Shown here: positions 1-8,886 of the stretch, piece by piece
Numbering within the stretch: the stretch's first letter is position 1
Layout: each line of letters starts with the position of its first letter
Assembly (NCBI RefSeq): GCF_032191465.1
Contig: NZ_JAQOUE010000001.1
Coordinates: 1,798,001-1,862,000 of the forward strand
Direction of reading: 5' to 3'
Source of the DNA: Candidatus Nitronereus thalassa
Lineage (GTDB): Bacteria; Nitrospirota; Nitrospiria; Nitrospirales; UBA8639
DNA: 64,000 nucleotides
The notes under the pieces: generated by a model
Seen by the model: only the letters and a program-made list of their open reading frames with translations
The model's database searches: none
Told to the model about the DNA's origin: nothing
Made by a program: the position numbers and the translations under genes

Positions 1-163
1 TTTGACGATCATAGACACGGTGTCGCCCTTGGCTTTTTCGGGGTCTCAAGAAACTAAACTCAGACTCCCAAAATCGCAAAACCGAGGCAGGCAACTTGGT
101 AATGGCACTGACCTCGCCTATCTTAAAAAATGATTTTTCTCCGAAATCCAGCCCCATATTCAT
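1..163 (-). CDS. MerR-family transcriptional regulator, N-terminal part (cut by window edge)
   Basis: Translating the minus strand from an ATG at 163 gives an uninterrupted reading frame to the window edge. Its N-terminus contains FFKIGEVSAIT, LRFWE and a basic RxKSQGRHRVY segment, the typical MerR winged-helix start (helix-turn-helix followed by the wing). An ATG at 157 and a TTG at 169 are in the same frame; 163 is preferred because GGGAG lies 9 bases upstream. It begins 46 bases after the ihfA stop, so it is probably co-transcribed with ihfA, an arrangement I recall from other bacteria. The effector domain is outside the window, so the signal it senses cannot be inferred. Confidence 0.8.
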   Translation of the reverse strand, partial: MNMGLDFGEKSFFKIGEVSAITKLPASVLRFWESEFSFLRPRKSQGRHRVYDRQ

Positions 164-209
164 TCCCAAAGACTCCCACGTCAGTCCCTGACATTGGCCG
201 GGAGTGCCG

Positions 210-485
210 TTAGGAGTTTACGTATTTTTTGAAAATCTGGCTGGCGCGAAAGGTCACTACACGCCTAGGGGTTATGGCAATTTCCTCCCCAGTCCGCGGA
301 TTTCTCCCCTTTCGCTCACCCTTACTTCGAACCATGAAGTTTCCAAACCCAGCCACTTTCACAGGTTCACCGTTTTTCAACACCCCTTTAATCGAATCCA
401 GGACATATTCAACAAGATCCATGGCTTCGGTCTTTGACACTCCCACCTTTTCACAAATCTCGTTGGCGATATCCGCTTTTCGCAT
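210..485 (-). CDS. ihfA: Integration host factor alpha-type / HU-family DNA-bending protein
   Basis: A 91-residue protein of normal HU/IHF length. It has the N-terminal helical dimerisation half (MRKADIANEICEKVG), the GFGNF turn near residues 47-51, and the DNA-minor-groove arm signature GRNPRTGEEI followed by ITPRRVVTFR. PRRVVTF is closer to IHF-alpha than to HU. It bends DNA and would support nucleoid structure and sigma-54-dependent transcription; a sigma-54 activator is encoded at 60969. It is followed by a MerR regulator and preceded by its own good promoter (559-587). No partner IHF-beta gene is in the window, so a homodimer cannot be excluded. Confidence 0.9.
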   Translation of the reverse strand: MRKADIANEICEKVGVSKTEAMDLVEYVLDSIKGVLKNGEPVKVAGFGNFMVRSKGERKGRNPRTGEEIAITPRRVVTFRASQIFKKYVNS

Positions 486-529
486 CAGGGTTCCTCACAC
501 AATGCTGGTTTCCAGTCAAACACACGCCT

Positions 530-556
530 GGTAGAAAATTATCAAAAATTTCTACC
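530..556. repeat. Inverted repeat at the ihfA transcription start
   Basis: Perfect 8-bp arms GGTAGAAA (530-537) and TTTCTACC (549-556) flank an 11-bp AT-rich centre. The repeat begins immediately downstream of the predicted -10 box (559-564) of the ihfA promoter, so it covers the expected start site and early transcript. It could be an operator for a dimeric repressor or a 5' mRNA hairpin. It is not followed by a T-run in the ihfA direction, so it is not a terminator. Confidence 0.6.
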
Positions 557-558
557 GC

Positions 559-587
559 AAATTATCGATAGAAGCGCGGATTGTCAA
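559..587 (-). promoter_or_regulatory. Sigma-70-like promoter of ihfA
   Basis: On the minus strand a perfect -35 box TTGACA (582-587) is separated by exactly 17 bp from TAATTT (559-564). The predicted start lies near 552, giving an ihfA leader of about 65 bases. Confidence 0.7.
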
Positions 588-604
588 GGAAAATACGTTT
601 AAAA

Positions 605-2209
605 TCAACCATCATTGGGTTCTTTGGCCTCTTGATCACGGTTGAGGAGTTTGTATTCAATGCTGTCGGCCAAGGCCTGCCAGCTTGCTTCAATGATATT
701 TTCCGAGACTCCGACCGTACCCCATTTGGCCTTATGGTCCCCTGATTCAATCAGTACCCGCACTTTGGACTCGGTCCCGTGATTACCTGCAAGGACCCGC
801 ACTTTATAATCCAACAAGTCAACTTCTCGTAATTCCGGATAAAATTTTTCCAGGGCCTTTCTGAGCGCGTTATCGATGGCATTGACAGGACCATCCCCTA
901 CCGCGGCGGTATGCTCAATAACATCGCCAACTTGCACCTTAATGGTTGCTTCAGTTCGGGGAACCTCCTCGGCATCACGTTTTTCGACTATCACTCGCAA
1001 CCCAAGGAGAGAGAAGGCAGGCCGATGAGTTCCCAAGGCTTCTCGCACCATGATTTCGAATGAACCTTCCGCGCCCTCAAATTGGAATCCATCCCGCTCA
1101 CGATCCTTCAATTGAGCCAACAATTGCTGAACTCGCGGATGATCTCTGGGAAGTGTCACTCCATATTCTTCCAGCTTATGAGCCACGCCACTCCGGCCCG
1201 TATTGTCCGATACCAACACTCGTTGACGATTCCCTACGGATTCTGGGGGAACATGTTCATACGTCAACGGATTTTTCTGAACCGCGTGAATATGAACCCC
1301 ACCTTTATGCGCAAAGGCCGCATCTCCAATATAGGCCTGCCGCTTATTCGGCAACAGATTCGCAATCTCCGACACAAAGAGCGAGGCATTCCGAAGGTGC
1401 TGCAACCGCCCTTCACCCAAAACCGGGTGATTCATTTTCAATTCAAGATTGGCCAAAACCGAACACAGGTTGACATTCCCACATCGCTCTCCAATCCCAT
1501 TCATAGTCCCCTGAACCTGACGGGCTCCCAGTTGCACCGCAACAAGGGTGTTCGCCACAGCCAATTCTGCATCATTATGCGCATGAATACCCAACGGCAC
1601 CTGACAGATCGCTTGGACTTTTGGCCAAATAGCTTCAATCTCCCAGGGCATGGTTCCGCCATTCGTATCGCACAGAATGATGCGTTCGGCTCCGCCTTCA
1701 ACCGCCCGTCGCACGGTTTCCAAGGCATATTCAGAATCCGCTTTATATCCATCAAAGAAATGTTCTGCATCATAGAACACTGACTTTCCGCAGGAACGAA
1801 GATAGGCAATGGAGTCCTGGATTAATTCGAGATTATTTTCCAATGTCGTCCCCAAAGCTTCGGTCACATGCAACGGCCAACTTTTGCCAAAAATTGTAAT
1901 GATGCGGGTATCCGCTGCCAAAAGAGCTTGAAGCGTTGGATCGTTCTCTGCCACATTCCCGGCTTTTCGAGTCGAACCAAAGGCAACGATCTTGGCCTGT
2001 TGTAAGGGAATCGCTTTGATCATCTGGAAAAATTCGATATCACGCGGGTTGGCCCCCGGCCATCCTCCTTCGATAAAATGTATGCCAAGTTCATCCAACT
2101 TTTGAGCAATGCGAATCTTATCATCTACGGAAAAGCTCACATCCTCAGCCTGGGCACCATCCCGAAGGGTCGTATCGTAGATTTCTAGTTTCATTGATTC
2201 GCTATTCAC
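605..2209 (-). CDS. cimA: (R)-citramalate synthase
   Basis: A 534-residue enzyme of the isopropylmalate/citramalate synthase family that condenses pyruvate and acetyl-CoA to citramalate, the threonine-independent entry into isoleucine synthesis. The N-terminus has the HMGL-like catalytic motif YDTTLRDGAQAE. The TIM barrel is followed by a C-terminal LeuA-type allosteric domain from about residue 380. The sequence, with GGWPGANPRD in the barrel, resembles the CimA subfamily more than LeuA. GTG at 2209 is preferred over the in-frame ATG at 2194 because AGGA precedes it. It lies 237 bases downstream of lysC and may have its own promoter: a TATAAT box sits at 2320-2325 but lacks a good -35. Confidence 0.9.
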   Translation of the reverse strand: MNSESMKLEIYDTTLRDGAQAEDVSFSVDDKIRIAQKLDELGIHFIEGGWPGANPRDIEFFQMIKAIPLQQAKIVAFGSTRKAGNVAENDPTLQALLAADTRIITIFGKSWPLHVTEALGTTLENNLELIQDSIAYLRSCGKSVFYDAEHFFDGYKADSEYALETVRRAVEGGAERIILCDTNGGTMPWEIEAIWPKVQAICQVPLGIHAHNDAELAVANTLVAVQLGARQVQGTMNGIGERCGNVNLCSVLANLELKMNHPVLGEGRLQHLRNASLFVSEIANLLPNKRQAYIGDAAFAHKGGVHIHAVQKNPLTYEHVPPESVGNRQRVLVSDNTGRSGVAHKLEEYGVTLPRDHPRVQQLLAQLKDRERDGFQFEGAEGSFEIMVREALGTHRPAFSLLGLRVIVEKRDAEEVPRTEATIKVQVGDVIEHTAAVGDGPVNAIDNALRKALEKFYPELREVDLLDYKVRVLAGNHGTESKVRVLIESGDHKAKWGTVGVSENIIEASWQALADSIEYKLLNRDQEAKEPNDG

Positions 2210-2446
2210 GGTGCTATGTCCTGATTCTTAGCTGAAATTCTTGGTCTCATGGCCTGTTGGATTACCATGGGAAAATTTCGGCCTGCCTATTGTTTCTAAG
2301 TTTTAGGTAATTCGTCAACATTATAAGAAACGGCCCCAAGATCCCAGGCAAGGCCGAAAAACAGCAATAATGCAAGATCTTATGAGCGATTTAACCAAAT
2401 GGAGAGGAAGATGAAACCCTGCCACGAATAACCACAAGCATTTTAC

Positions 2447-3673
2447 TTACGCGTCAACCGGCTGCCCTAAACCAAACTCTTGATGCAATGCTCGAATGGC
2501 AGAATTCAAATCTTTTTCATGGAGCACACAACTTATTTTAATTTCTGAGGTACTAATCATCATGATGTTAATGCCTTCACGGGAGAGTGTCTGGAACATT
2601 CGCGAGGCCACACCCGAATGGGAGCGCATTCCCACCCCCACGATAGACACTTTGGCGATTTCATCTTTGACCTCAATTGTTTGAGCACCTAGTTCGTCTT
2701 TTGCCTTCTCCATTAAGGGCAACGCCCGTGCAATATCGCTTCGAGGCATGGTAAACGAAATATCGGCCAGCGATCCTTGGCTCACATTTTGAATAATCAT
2801 ATCCACGGATATTGAGGCCCCCGCCACAGCAGTAAAAAGATCCGCAGCAATCCCCGGTCGATCAGGGACACCAATGACGGTGACCTTGGCTTGATTGCGA
2901 TCACCAGTCACGCCCGACACCACCGCCCGTTCCATATCCGCATCTTCATGTGTCACGAGTGTGCCTTCTCCCTCTTGAAAGCTTGATTTCACTTCTACCG
3001 GAACGCCATATTTCGCGGCAAATTCTACCGAACGGGCTTGAAGTACTTTCGCCCCAAGACTCGCTAACTCTAACATTTCTTCATACGATAATTTGTGAAT
3101 CCTTCGAGCATCCGGCACAATATTGGGATCAGCCGTATAAACCCCATCCACATCGGTAAAAATAACGCACCGATCGGCCTTTAACGAGGCCGCCAGTGCC
3201 ACGGCAGTTAAATCAGATCCTCCACGACCGAGTGTCGTCACTTCAGATCGTTCATTCACCCCCTGGAATCCAGCCACCACAGGCACCACCCCTTCGGCAA
3301 GGGCTTGCTGAACCGGGGACGCCATGATTTTTTCAATTCGGGCTCGCGTATGCGAGCTATTGGTGACAATCCCTACCTGGCGACCCGTAAAGGAGCGCGC
3401 ATTAACGCCTCGGCCACGAAGCTCCATCGCTAATAGCGCAATGGTGACTCGTTCCCCCGAAGAGAGCAACACATCGAGTTCACGATCATCGGGTCGCGTG
3501 GTCACTTCATGAGCCAATCGCATTAATCGATCGGTCTCTCCGCTCATCGCCGACAACACTACCAATACCTGGTGGCCAGCTCGCACGGTTTCCTCTACCC
3601 GTTCGGCCACCCGATGAATCCGATCAAGGCTTCCGACAGACGTCCCTCCAAATTTTTGAACTAAGAGCGCCAT
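2447..3673 (-). CDS. lysC: Aspartate kinase
   Basis: A 408-residue monofunctional aspartokinase, the normal length for the class with a kinase domain plus two C-terminal ACT domains. It phosphorylates aspartate, the first step to lysine, threonine and methionine. The N-terminus shows KFGGTSVG, and the substrate-binding region LGRGGSDLTAVALAASL is intact. The ACT part (about residues 265-400) contains VIGVPDRPGIAADLF and a second regulatory repeat, so feedback inhibition by lysine and/or threonine is expected. Its start codon overlaps the stop of the preceding apgM-like gene by one base (TAATG), indicating translational coupling in the threonine operon. Confidence 0.96.
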   Translation of the reverse strand: MALLVQKFGGTSVGSLDRIHRVAERVEETVRAGHQVLVVLSAMSGETDRLMRLAHEVTTRPDDRELDVLLSSGERVTIALLAMELRGRGVNARSFTGRQVGIVTNSSHTRARIEKIMASPVQQALAEGVVPVVAGFQGVNERSEVTTLGRGGSDLTAVALAASLKADRCVIFTDVDGVYTADPNIVPDARRIHKLSYEEMLELASLGAKVLQARSVEFAAKYGVPVEVKSSFQEGEGTLVTHEDADMERAVVSGVTGDRNQAKVTVIGVPDRPGIAADLFTAVAGASISVDMIIQNVSQGSLADISFTMPRSDIARALPLMEKAKDELGAQTIEVKDEIAKVSIVGVGMRSHSGVASRMFQTLSREGINIMMISTSEIKISCVLHEKDLNSAIRALHQEFGLGQPVDA

Positions 3674-4908
3674 TACTTTGGAGACTTACCCAAGAACCCA
3701 TTCATGAATCGTGTGGCATCCTTGGCCCCAATCGGCGAATGTTGAGCCTCGACTTCATTGAAGTGAACGTCAGAATTTTTCCCATGAGACTTTTCACTTT
3801 CCAATAACGCAAAGGGAGTGGAGGGTGCTCCTTCCTGTTCTTTTTGGCTGCCGCCCCATCGATTACACACGACAAGAATGCGACAATCTCCGGATTCTTG
3901 CGCATATTTCACCAGGGGGCCAACTAATTCCTGATCAAATTGCTCCAGCCGACTGGCCTTTTCTTTGCGATATCCCTCGCGAAGATCAGGTTGTTCTTGC
4001 ACATGAAGATAGACCACAGGCACTTGGGCCGACAGCTTTATCGCACTTTCCGCATAATTCTTAAAAAGGCTAGAGGGTGAATCCCCGTCGCCATCAACAT
4101 TTAGACCTTTCATTCCCGCACAACGGCTGATACCGATATGTAAATCGGAATTGGAAAGCGTGACACCGATCACTCCAAACTTTTCTTTGAAAGAGGGCAA
4201 CTCAATGGGTTTACCAGGACCCCACAACCATAGACCATTTCCAGGTTTGAGCCCGGCATCTATCCGCTCTTGATTCACCGGGTGGTTTCGTAATACGACG
4301 CGTGAGGCCTCCATGAGTTCTTTGAGTACATCCGCCTTTTCCCCTTGAGGTAGAAAGGCACTCACCAGTTGCCCTATCACAAAATGTGGATCATTGCAGG
4401 TCATCCGCCCAACGCCACCAACCCATACCATCAAATGTCGGGAACCCGTGCCTGTATAAAATTGAATGGATTCTCCACCAAGCTGCTCATTGGCTGCCTC
4501 AACGAGTTCACGCGCCTCTTCCGTACTGATTCCACCGGCCGTATCATCCTCCAATATCACATGCGCATCCAGCTTGCTCCCCTCAACTTGTCCCGGCTCA
4601 GTGGCCAAGGTGACAATGTTACATATAAACGCGACATCCTGTTGATCCAACATGACCTCCAGGCCAGCACCAGCCAATGGACCAGGTCCTGAATAGTACT
4701 TGTGCGGATCATACCCCAGAAGAGCCAGGTGCGTGACGTCTCCCGTGAGGGGCAATCCTGCTCCCGACAACTTTAACGATCCAAATTCGCCGTGAGAAGC
4801 CAAGAAATCCAGTGAGGGTGTTGATGCGACTTGCAACGGAGTTCGCCCCCCAAGCTCTGGGCTTGGAAAATCAGCGATGCCATCGCCTTGAAGAATGATG
4901 GTTTTCAT
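3673..4908 (-). CDS. ApgM-like phosphoglycerate mutase family protein, probable homoserine kinase
   Basis: A 411-residue member of the alkaline-phosphatase superfamily related to archaeal-type cofactor-independent phosphoglycerate mutase. It shows QGDGIAD at residues 7-13, LGYDPHKYYSGPGPL around residues 64-78, a central GNGLWLWGPG segment, and HIGISRCAGMKGLNV-like text. It sits between thrC and lysC with no GHMP-type ThrB in the window. A subgroup of this family has been proposed as an alternative homoserine kinase, and position here fits that role: homoserine phosphorylation between Hom and ThrC. Where many ApgM proteins read SD before the conserved AHL/ANL segment, this one reads G56-D57, which argues against ordinary mutase chemistry. 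Function is inference from context. Confidence 0.75.
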   Translation of the reverse strand: MKTIILQGDGIADFPSPELGGRTPLQVASTPSLDFLASHGEFGSLKLSGAGLPLTGDVTHLALLGYDPHKYYSGPGPLAGAGLEVMLDQQDVAFICNIVTLATEPGQVEGSKLDAHVILEDDTAGGISTEEARELVEAANEQLGGESIQFYTGTGSRHLMVWVGGVGRMTCNDPHFVIGQLVSAFLPQGEKADVLKELMEASRVVLRNHPVNQERIDAGLKPGNGLWLWGPGKPIELPSFKEKFGVIGVTLSNSDLHIGISRCAGMKGLNVDGDGDSPSSLFKNYAESAIKLSAQVPVVYLHVQEQPDLREGYRKEKASRLEQFDQELVGPLVKYAQESGDCRILVVCNRWGGSQKEQEGAPSTPFALLESEKSHGKNSDVHFNEVEAQHSPIGAKDATRFMNGFLGKSPK

Positions 4909-4980
4909 GTTGAGCTTTCGGATAAAGGGCCGTAGGTACGAATGTGGTCTCTGAAGAAGTTAGTGAATCCTTGGTTGAAT

Positions 4981-6039
4981 TTATGCTCGTAACAAGGCTA
5001 GCACATCTTCACGTGTCGCTTTGACTGTCCTGGGGCGAGTCGAGGTTTCAACAGCAATATCCGGATCTTTTAACCCATGGCCGGTTAAAGTACACACGAC
5101 CGTGGCCCCTTCAGGCAACAGTCCGGCTTGACTACACTTTGTCACTCCAGCCACGGAAGCCGCAGAGGCTGGCTCACAAAATACGCCTTCCTCGGCTGCC
5201 AATGCTCGATAGGCGCTTAGAATTTCTTCATCCGTCACAATGGCAATTTTTCCCGAAGACTCGTCAACCGCTTGCAAGGCCAATTTCCAGCTCGCAGGGT
5301 TTCCAATACGGATCGCCGTAGCCACGGTTTGTGGATTTTCTATCACATGTCCGTGAACTATGGGCGCAGAACCCTCGGCCTGGAATCCCATCATTTTTGG
5401 CAAATAATGAATTTGTCCGGCGGTGTGGTATTCACGATAGCCTTTCCAATAGGCGGAAATATTTCCCGCATTCCCAACCGGGAGGAAATGAAAGGTTGGA
5501 GCTGTTCCTAATTGATCACAGACTTCCATGGCTGCGGTTTTTTGTCCTTCCAATCGGAATGGATTCAGAGAATTCACGAGTTCATATTCATCTTCAGCGC
5601 AAAGTTCACGGACGATCCTCAACGCTTGATCAAAGTTTCCTTCAATTTGAAACACAATAGCTCCATGTACCATAGCTTGGGCCAATTTCCCAAGCGCAAT
5701 CTTTCCAGCAGGAACTAGTACATATACCGGCAACCCAGCTTTCGCGCCGTAGGCAGCGGCAGCGGCAGAAGTATTTCCCGTCGAAGCACACATAATTGCC
5801 CGCACTTGCTTTTCCATGGCCTTGGACACGGCAAGTGTCATGCCTCGGTCTTTAAAGGACCCCGTCGGATTGGCCCCTTCGACTTTCAAATACAATTCGA
5901 CTTGGGGACATATTTTTTTGGCGAGCCGGTCGGCACGAATCAGCGGGGTATTACCTTCGGACAAACTGATCACGGGTGTCTGCTCCGAAACCGGAAGAAA
6001 TTTGCGAAATTCCTCAATTATCCCCCGCCATAGAATCAT
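4981..6039 (-). CDS. thrC: Threonine synthase
   Basis: A 352-residue PLP-dependent fold-type II enzyme that converts O-phosphohomoserine to threonine. The PLP lysine lies in NPTGSFKDRG, and the phosphate-binding loop reads PVGNAGNISAYW. The short length matches the compact bacterial/archaeal threonine synthase class. ATG at 6039 is chosen over the upstream in-frame start at 6063 because GGAG lies seven bases before it. It lies between hom (84-base spacer) and the apgM-like gene in one transcription unit, which supplies both its substrate and its upstream enzyme. Confidence 0.93.
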   Translation of the reverse strand: MILWRGIIEEFRKFLPVSEQTPVISLSEGNTPLIRADRLAKKICPQVELYLKVEGANPTGSFKDRGMTLAVSKAMEKQVRAIMCASTGNTSAAAAAYGAKAGLPVYVLVPAGKIALGKLAQAMVHGAIVFQIEGNFDQALRIVRELCAEDEYELVNSLNPFRLEGQKTAAMEVCDQLGTAPTFHFLPVGNAGNISAYWKGYREYHTAGQIHYLPKMMGFQAEGSAPIVHGHVIENPQTVATAIRIGNPASWKLALQAVDESSGKIAIVTDEEILSAYRALAAEEGVFCEPASAASVAGVTKCSQAGLLPEGATVVCTLTGHGLKDPDIAVETSTRPRTVKATREDVLALLRA

Positions 6040-6123
6040 CGCACCACTCCATGCCCAAACCAAGGCGACCAGACCGCAAAGAAACGTATTCTCATGTTTT
6101 GGTTACTCACGAAATTGGTAGTA

Positions 6124-7440
6124 TTATCGACCATCATCCTCCACTCGTATCAGAGTGGTGGGTTGAGAAACGACAGAAGACATTTGATTAATTTCTTGTA
6201 GCGCCGTTTGCACCGACCGCTCGGATGCCCGGTGGGTCATAATAATCAACGGAACGGTTTGCCCCTTTTGACGACCTTGCTGAATGACCGACATGATGCT
6301 GATGCCATGGTGGCCCAACACTCCGGCGATTTTGGAAAGCACGCCCGGCTGGTCCAAAACCATGCAGCGCAAATAATACCGCGTGGTTAATTCCTCCATG
6401 GGTCGAATACGAATAGGTGTTCGCTGATCCAAGGGAAATGAGGTCGGGGGCACACGTCCACTCGCCTGACGTTGAATATTACGGGCGATATCAATCACAT
6501 CACTGACCACAGCACTCCCGGTCGGTAATGCACCAGCTCCTTGCCCGTACAACATCACATCTCCGACGGCATCTCCCACCACATGAATCGCGTTATAGAC
6601 ACCATTGACTTGGGCTAAGGGGGAATGGTTATCAATCAAGGTAGGATGAACTCGAGCTTCGACTGCCCCCTCATGGAGTCTGGCAATCCCCAATAATTTC
6701 ACCACCATGCCGAACTCAGACGCATATTGAATATCCAAGGACGTAACCTTCTGAATACCCTCCGTAAACACATCCTTGACATTCACCGGTGTACCATACG
6801 CCAAACTCACCATGATGGCCAATTTGTGGAGAGAATCAATGCCTTGAATATCAAACGTGGGATCCGCTTCGGCATAACCCGCAGCCTGTGCTTGAGCCAG
6901 GGATTCTTCGAATTCCTGGTTTTCTTTGAGCATTTGCGTGAGGATATAATTCGCCGTGCCATTCATGATCCCGACTATGGACACACACCGATTGGCGGCC
7001 AACCCCTCCGTTAAGGAACGAATGATTGGAATGCCCCCGCCCACGCTAGCTTCAAACCCTACATCAACCCCTGCACGTGCCGCCGCGGCGAATACATCTT
7101 CGCCATGAACCGCGAGCAACGCTTTGTTGGCCGTCACGATATGCTTCCCTTGCGCCATGGCATCCAGCATGACGCGTTTGGCTGTATCATACCCGCCGAT
7201 GAGTTCAATGATGATGTCGATGCTGGGATCATTCAGAAGACCGGGAAGATCTGAACTCAGCACCCCAGAAGGCAGAGTCAGACCTCGATCCGTGGTCACA
7301 TCTAAATCCACGATCCGTTTGAGTTCAAGAGGCACGCCGACCCTACGAGCGATAACGTCGCGATTCTCAAGCAAAATCTTGGCTGTGCCTGTGCCCACAG
7401 TGCCAAGTCCGACTAATCCAATATTGATTTGGGATTTCAT
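6124..7440 (-). CDS. hom: Homoserine dehydrogenase
   Basis: A 438-residue enzyme that reduces aspartate semialdehyde to homoserine with NAD(P)H. The N-terminal Rossmann motif reads [13 protein letters not shown]. The central catalytic domain includes [10 protein letters not shown] and [15 protein letters not shown] with the conserved substrate-binding and dimerisation residues. A C-terminal ACT domain (about residues 355-430, [19 protein letters not shown]) suggests feedback control by threonine. The start overlaps the alaC stop by four bases (ATGA), so the two are translationally coupled. Confidence 0.96.
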   Translation of the reverse strand: MKSQINIGLVGLGTVGTGTAKILLENRDVIARRVGVPLELKRIVDLDVTTDRGLTLPSGVLSSDLPGLLNDPSIDIIIELIGGYDTAKRVMLDAMAQGKHIVTANKALLAVHGEDVFAAAARAGVDVGFEASVGGGIPIIRSLTEGLAANRCVSIVGIMNGTANYILTQMLKENQEFEESLAQAQAAGYAEADPTFDIQGIDSLHKLAIMVSLAYGTPVNVKDVFTEGIQKVTSLDIQYASEFGMVVKLLGIARLHEGAVEARVHPTLIDNHSPLAQVNGVYNAIHVVGDAVGDVMLYGQGAGALPTGSAVVSDVIDIARNIQRQASGRVPPTSFPLDQRTPIRIRPMEELTTRYYLRCMVLDQPGVLSKIAGVLGHHGISIMSVIQQGRQKGQTVPLIIMTHRASERSVQTALQEINQMSSVVSQPTTLIRVEDDGR

Positions 7441-8633
7441 AAAGATACTGGATTTTTCAGCGCGGCCTTGATCCCACTGACCGCTTGACGAATACGATGT
7501 TCATTTTCCACGAGGGCAAAGCGCACGTAATCATCCCCTCCATCCCCGAAGCCAATACCTGGCGACACGGCAACTTTTCCTTCGCGGAGTAAAAATTTGG
7601 AAAACTCTAAAGAGCCCATACCCGCGAAGGCCGGCGGGATGCGAGCCCACACGAACATCGTGGCTCGCGGATAATCGACTGCCCATCCCGCACGATTGAG
7701 ACCAGAGACCAAAACATTCCGCCGACGTTCATATCCACTGACGATGGTTTTCACGCAATCCTGCGGCCCATTCAACGCGATGATACTCGCAATTTGTACG
7801 GGCTGAAACATACCATAATCGAGGTAGCTTTTGATCTTGGTTAGAATGCCGATGATTTCTTTATTCCCGACACAAAAACCCACACGCCACCCTGGCATGT
7901 TGTAACTCTTGGACAAGGAATAAAACTCCACGCCAATTTCTTTGGCCTCTGGAATCTGTAACAAACTTGGCGCCCGATACCCATCAAAGGTCAGGTCCGC
8001 ATAGGCTAAATCATGAATGACATACACGTTATGTTCGCGAGCAAAATCCACCACCTTTTTGAAAAATTCAAGATCTACCACGCTAGTGGTCGGATTATGT
8101 GGAAAACTCATAATCAAAATCCGAGGGCGCGGTTGAGTCTGCATATACGCCCTCGTCAAGTTCTCGAAAAAATCCTCTTGAGGTCCCAGAGGAACACCAC
8201 GGACTTCTCCTCCTGCGATAATAACTCCATACATGTGAATCGGATAGGTAGGCGTTGGAGTGAGCACGACATCCCCAGGTCCTACCATGGCCAACAACAA
8301 GTGAGAAAGCCCCTCTTTCACCCCAAGCGTGACAATGGCTTCGGTTTCGGGATCTAAATCTACATCGTATTGCCGGCCATACCAGGCACATATCGCATGA
8401 CGTAATTTCGTAATTCCACGAGAGGCCGAATACCGATGATTTTTCCCCTTTCGGGCGGCTTCAATCAATTTATCGACAATGTGGGGCGGAGTGGCATGAT
8501 CGGGATTCCCCATTCCTAAATCAATGATATCCTCACCCTGTTGACGAGCGGCAATCTTCAGTGACTGAACCTGGCTAAACACGTAGGGTGGAAGCCGCTG
8601 AATTCGAAAGAAATTCTCCATAGGGATGCGCAC
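7437..8633 (-). CDS. alaC: Class I/II aminotransferase, AlaC-like
   Basis: A 398-residue fold-type I PLP aminotransferase. The Schiff-base lysine lies in [12 protein letters not shown], with FPHNPT and an N-terminal [14 protein letters not shown] that resembles the glutamate-pyruvate aminotransferase AlaC group. As first gene of the hom-thrC-lysC operon it could feed aspartate or serve alanine/methionine transamination; the substrate cannot be fixed from sequence. The frame opens with GTG at 8633; an ATG at 8621 (MENFFRI) is equally plausible because neither has a well-spaced ribosome site. Two promoter candidates lie upstream. Confidence 0.85.
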   Translation of the reverse strand: MRIPMENFFRIQRLPPYVFSQVQSLKIAARQQGEDIIDLGMGNPDHATPPHIVDKLIEAARKGKNHRYSASRGITKLRHAICAWYGRQYDVDLDPETEAIVTLGVKEGLSHLLLAMVGPGDVVLTPTPTYPIHMYGVIIAGGEVRGVPLGPQEDFFENLTRAYMQTQPRPRILIMSFPHNPTTSVVDLEFFKKVVDFAREHNVYVIHDLAYADLTFDGYRAPSLLQIPEAKEIGVEFYSLSKSYNMPGWRVGFCVGNKEIIGILTKIKSYLDYGMFQPVQIASIIALNGPQDCVKTIVSGYERRRNVLVSGLNRAGWAVDYPRATMFVWARIPPAFAGMGSLEFSKFLLREGKVAVSPGIGFGDGGDDYVRFALVENEHRIRQAVSGIKAALKNPVSL

Positions 8634-8695
8634 AACCTTTCTTAGGAATTTTGTGTCCTTGACCTACACACAGGCCATTTTCACGCAATCCGATT

Positions 8696-8724
8696 ATTGT
8701 AGTAGAGGGGGTAAAACCAGTCAA
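8696..8724 (-). promoter_or_regulatory. Promoter of the alaC-hom-thrC-apgM-lysC operon
   Basis: Minus-strand TTGACT (8719-8724), 17-bp spacer, TACAAT (8696-8701), both five of six to consensus. The start would fall near 8689, about 55 bases before alaC. A second, weaker promoter lies just upstream (TTGACA at 8761-8766, 17 bp, GATAAA at 8738-8743), so tandem start sites are possible. Confidence 0.65.
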
Positions 8725-8751
8725 TCAAAGTCTGTCGTTTATCCACGGGGT

Positions 8752-8766
8752 TTGACTTTCTGTCAA
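8752..8766. repeat. Short palindrome TTGAC-N5-GTCAA between divergent promoters
   Basis: Perfect 5-bp inverted arms separated by TTTCT, lying upstream of the main alaC promoter and overlapping the -35 of the alternative one. It may be an operator, or a chance product of a -35-like sequence. Confidence 0.35.
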
Positions 8767-8806
8767 TCCTTATCATATCGGCATTTTGGGTTACAGCAAG
8801 CCTTGA

Positions 8807-8835
8807 TTGCGACCCCCAGGGCAATTTGCCATAAT
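8807..8835 (+). promoter_or_regulatory. Promoter of pdxJ
   Basis: TTGCGA (8807-8812), 17-bp spacer, CATAAT (8830-8835). The start is predicted near 8842, giving a leader of about 45 bases. It faces away from the alaC promoters. Confidence 0.5.
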
Positions 8836-8886
8836 GACATTCTCATCGATTTCTAGGCGACCACGTACTTCCAATCATAGGATTTC

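Noticed and set aside
1060-1783. Long plus-strand frames opposite cimA
   Set aside because: Shadows of a well-supported gene on the other strand; no domain signatures.
2210-2446. Possible cimA promoter or lysC terminator in the spacer
   Set aside because: TATAAT at 2320 lacks a -35 at proper spacing, and the CGGCC/GGCCG hairpin is weak; neither is good enough to annotate.
8626-8856. 76-codon plus frame in the alaC-pdxJ spacer
   Set aside because: It runs through the divergent promoter region and has no ribosome site or family resemblance.
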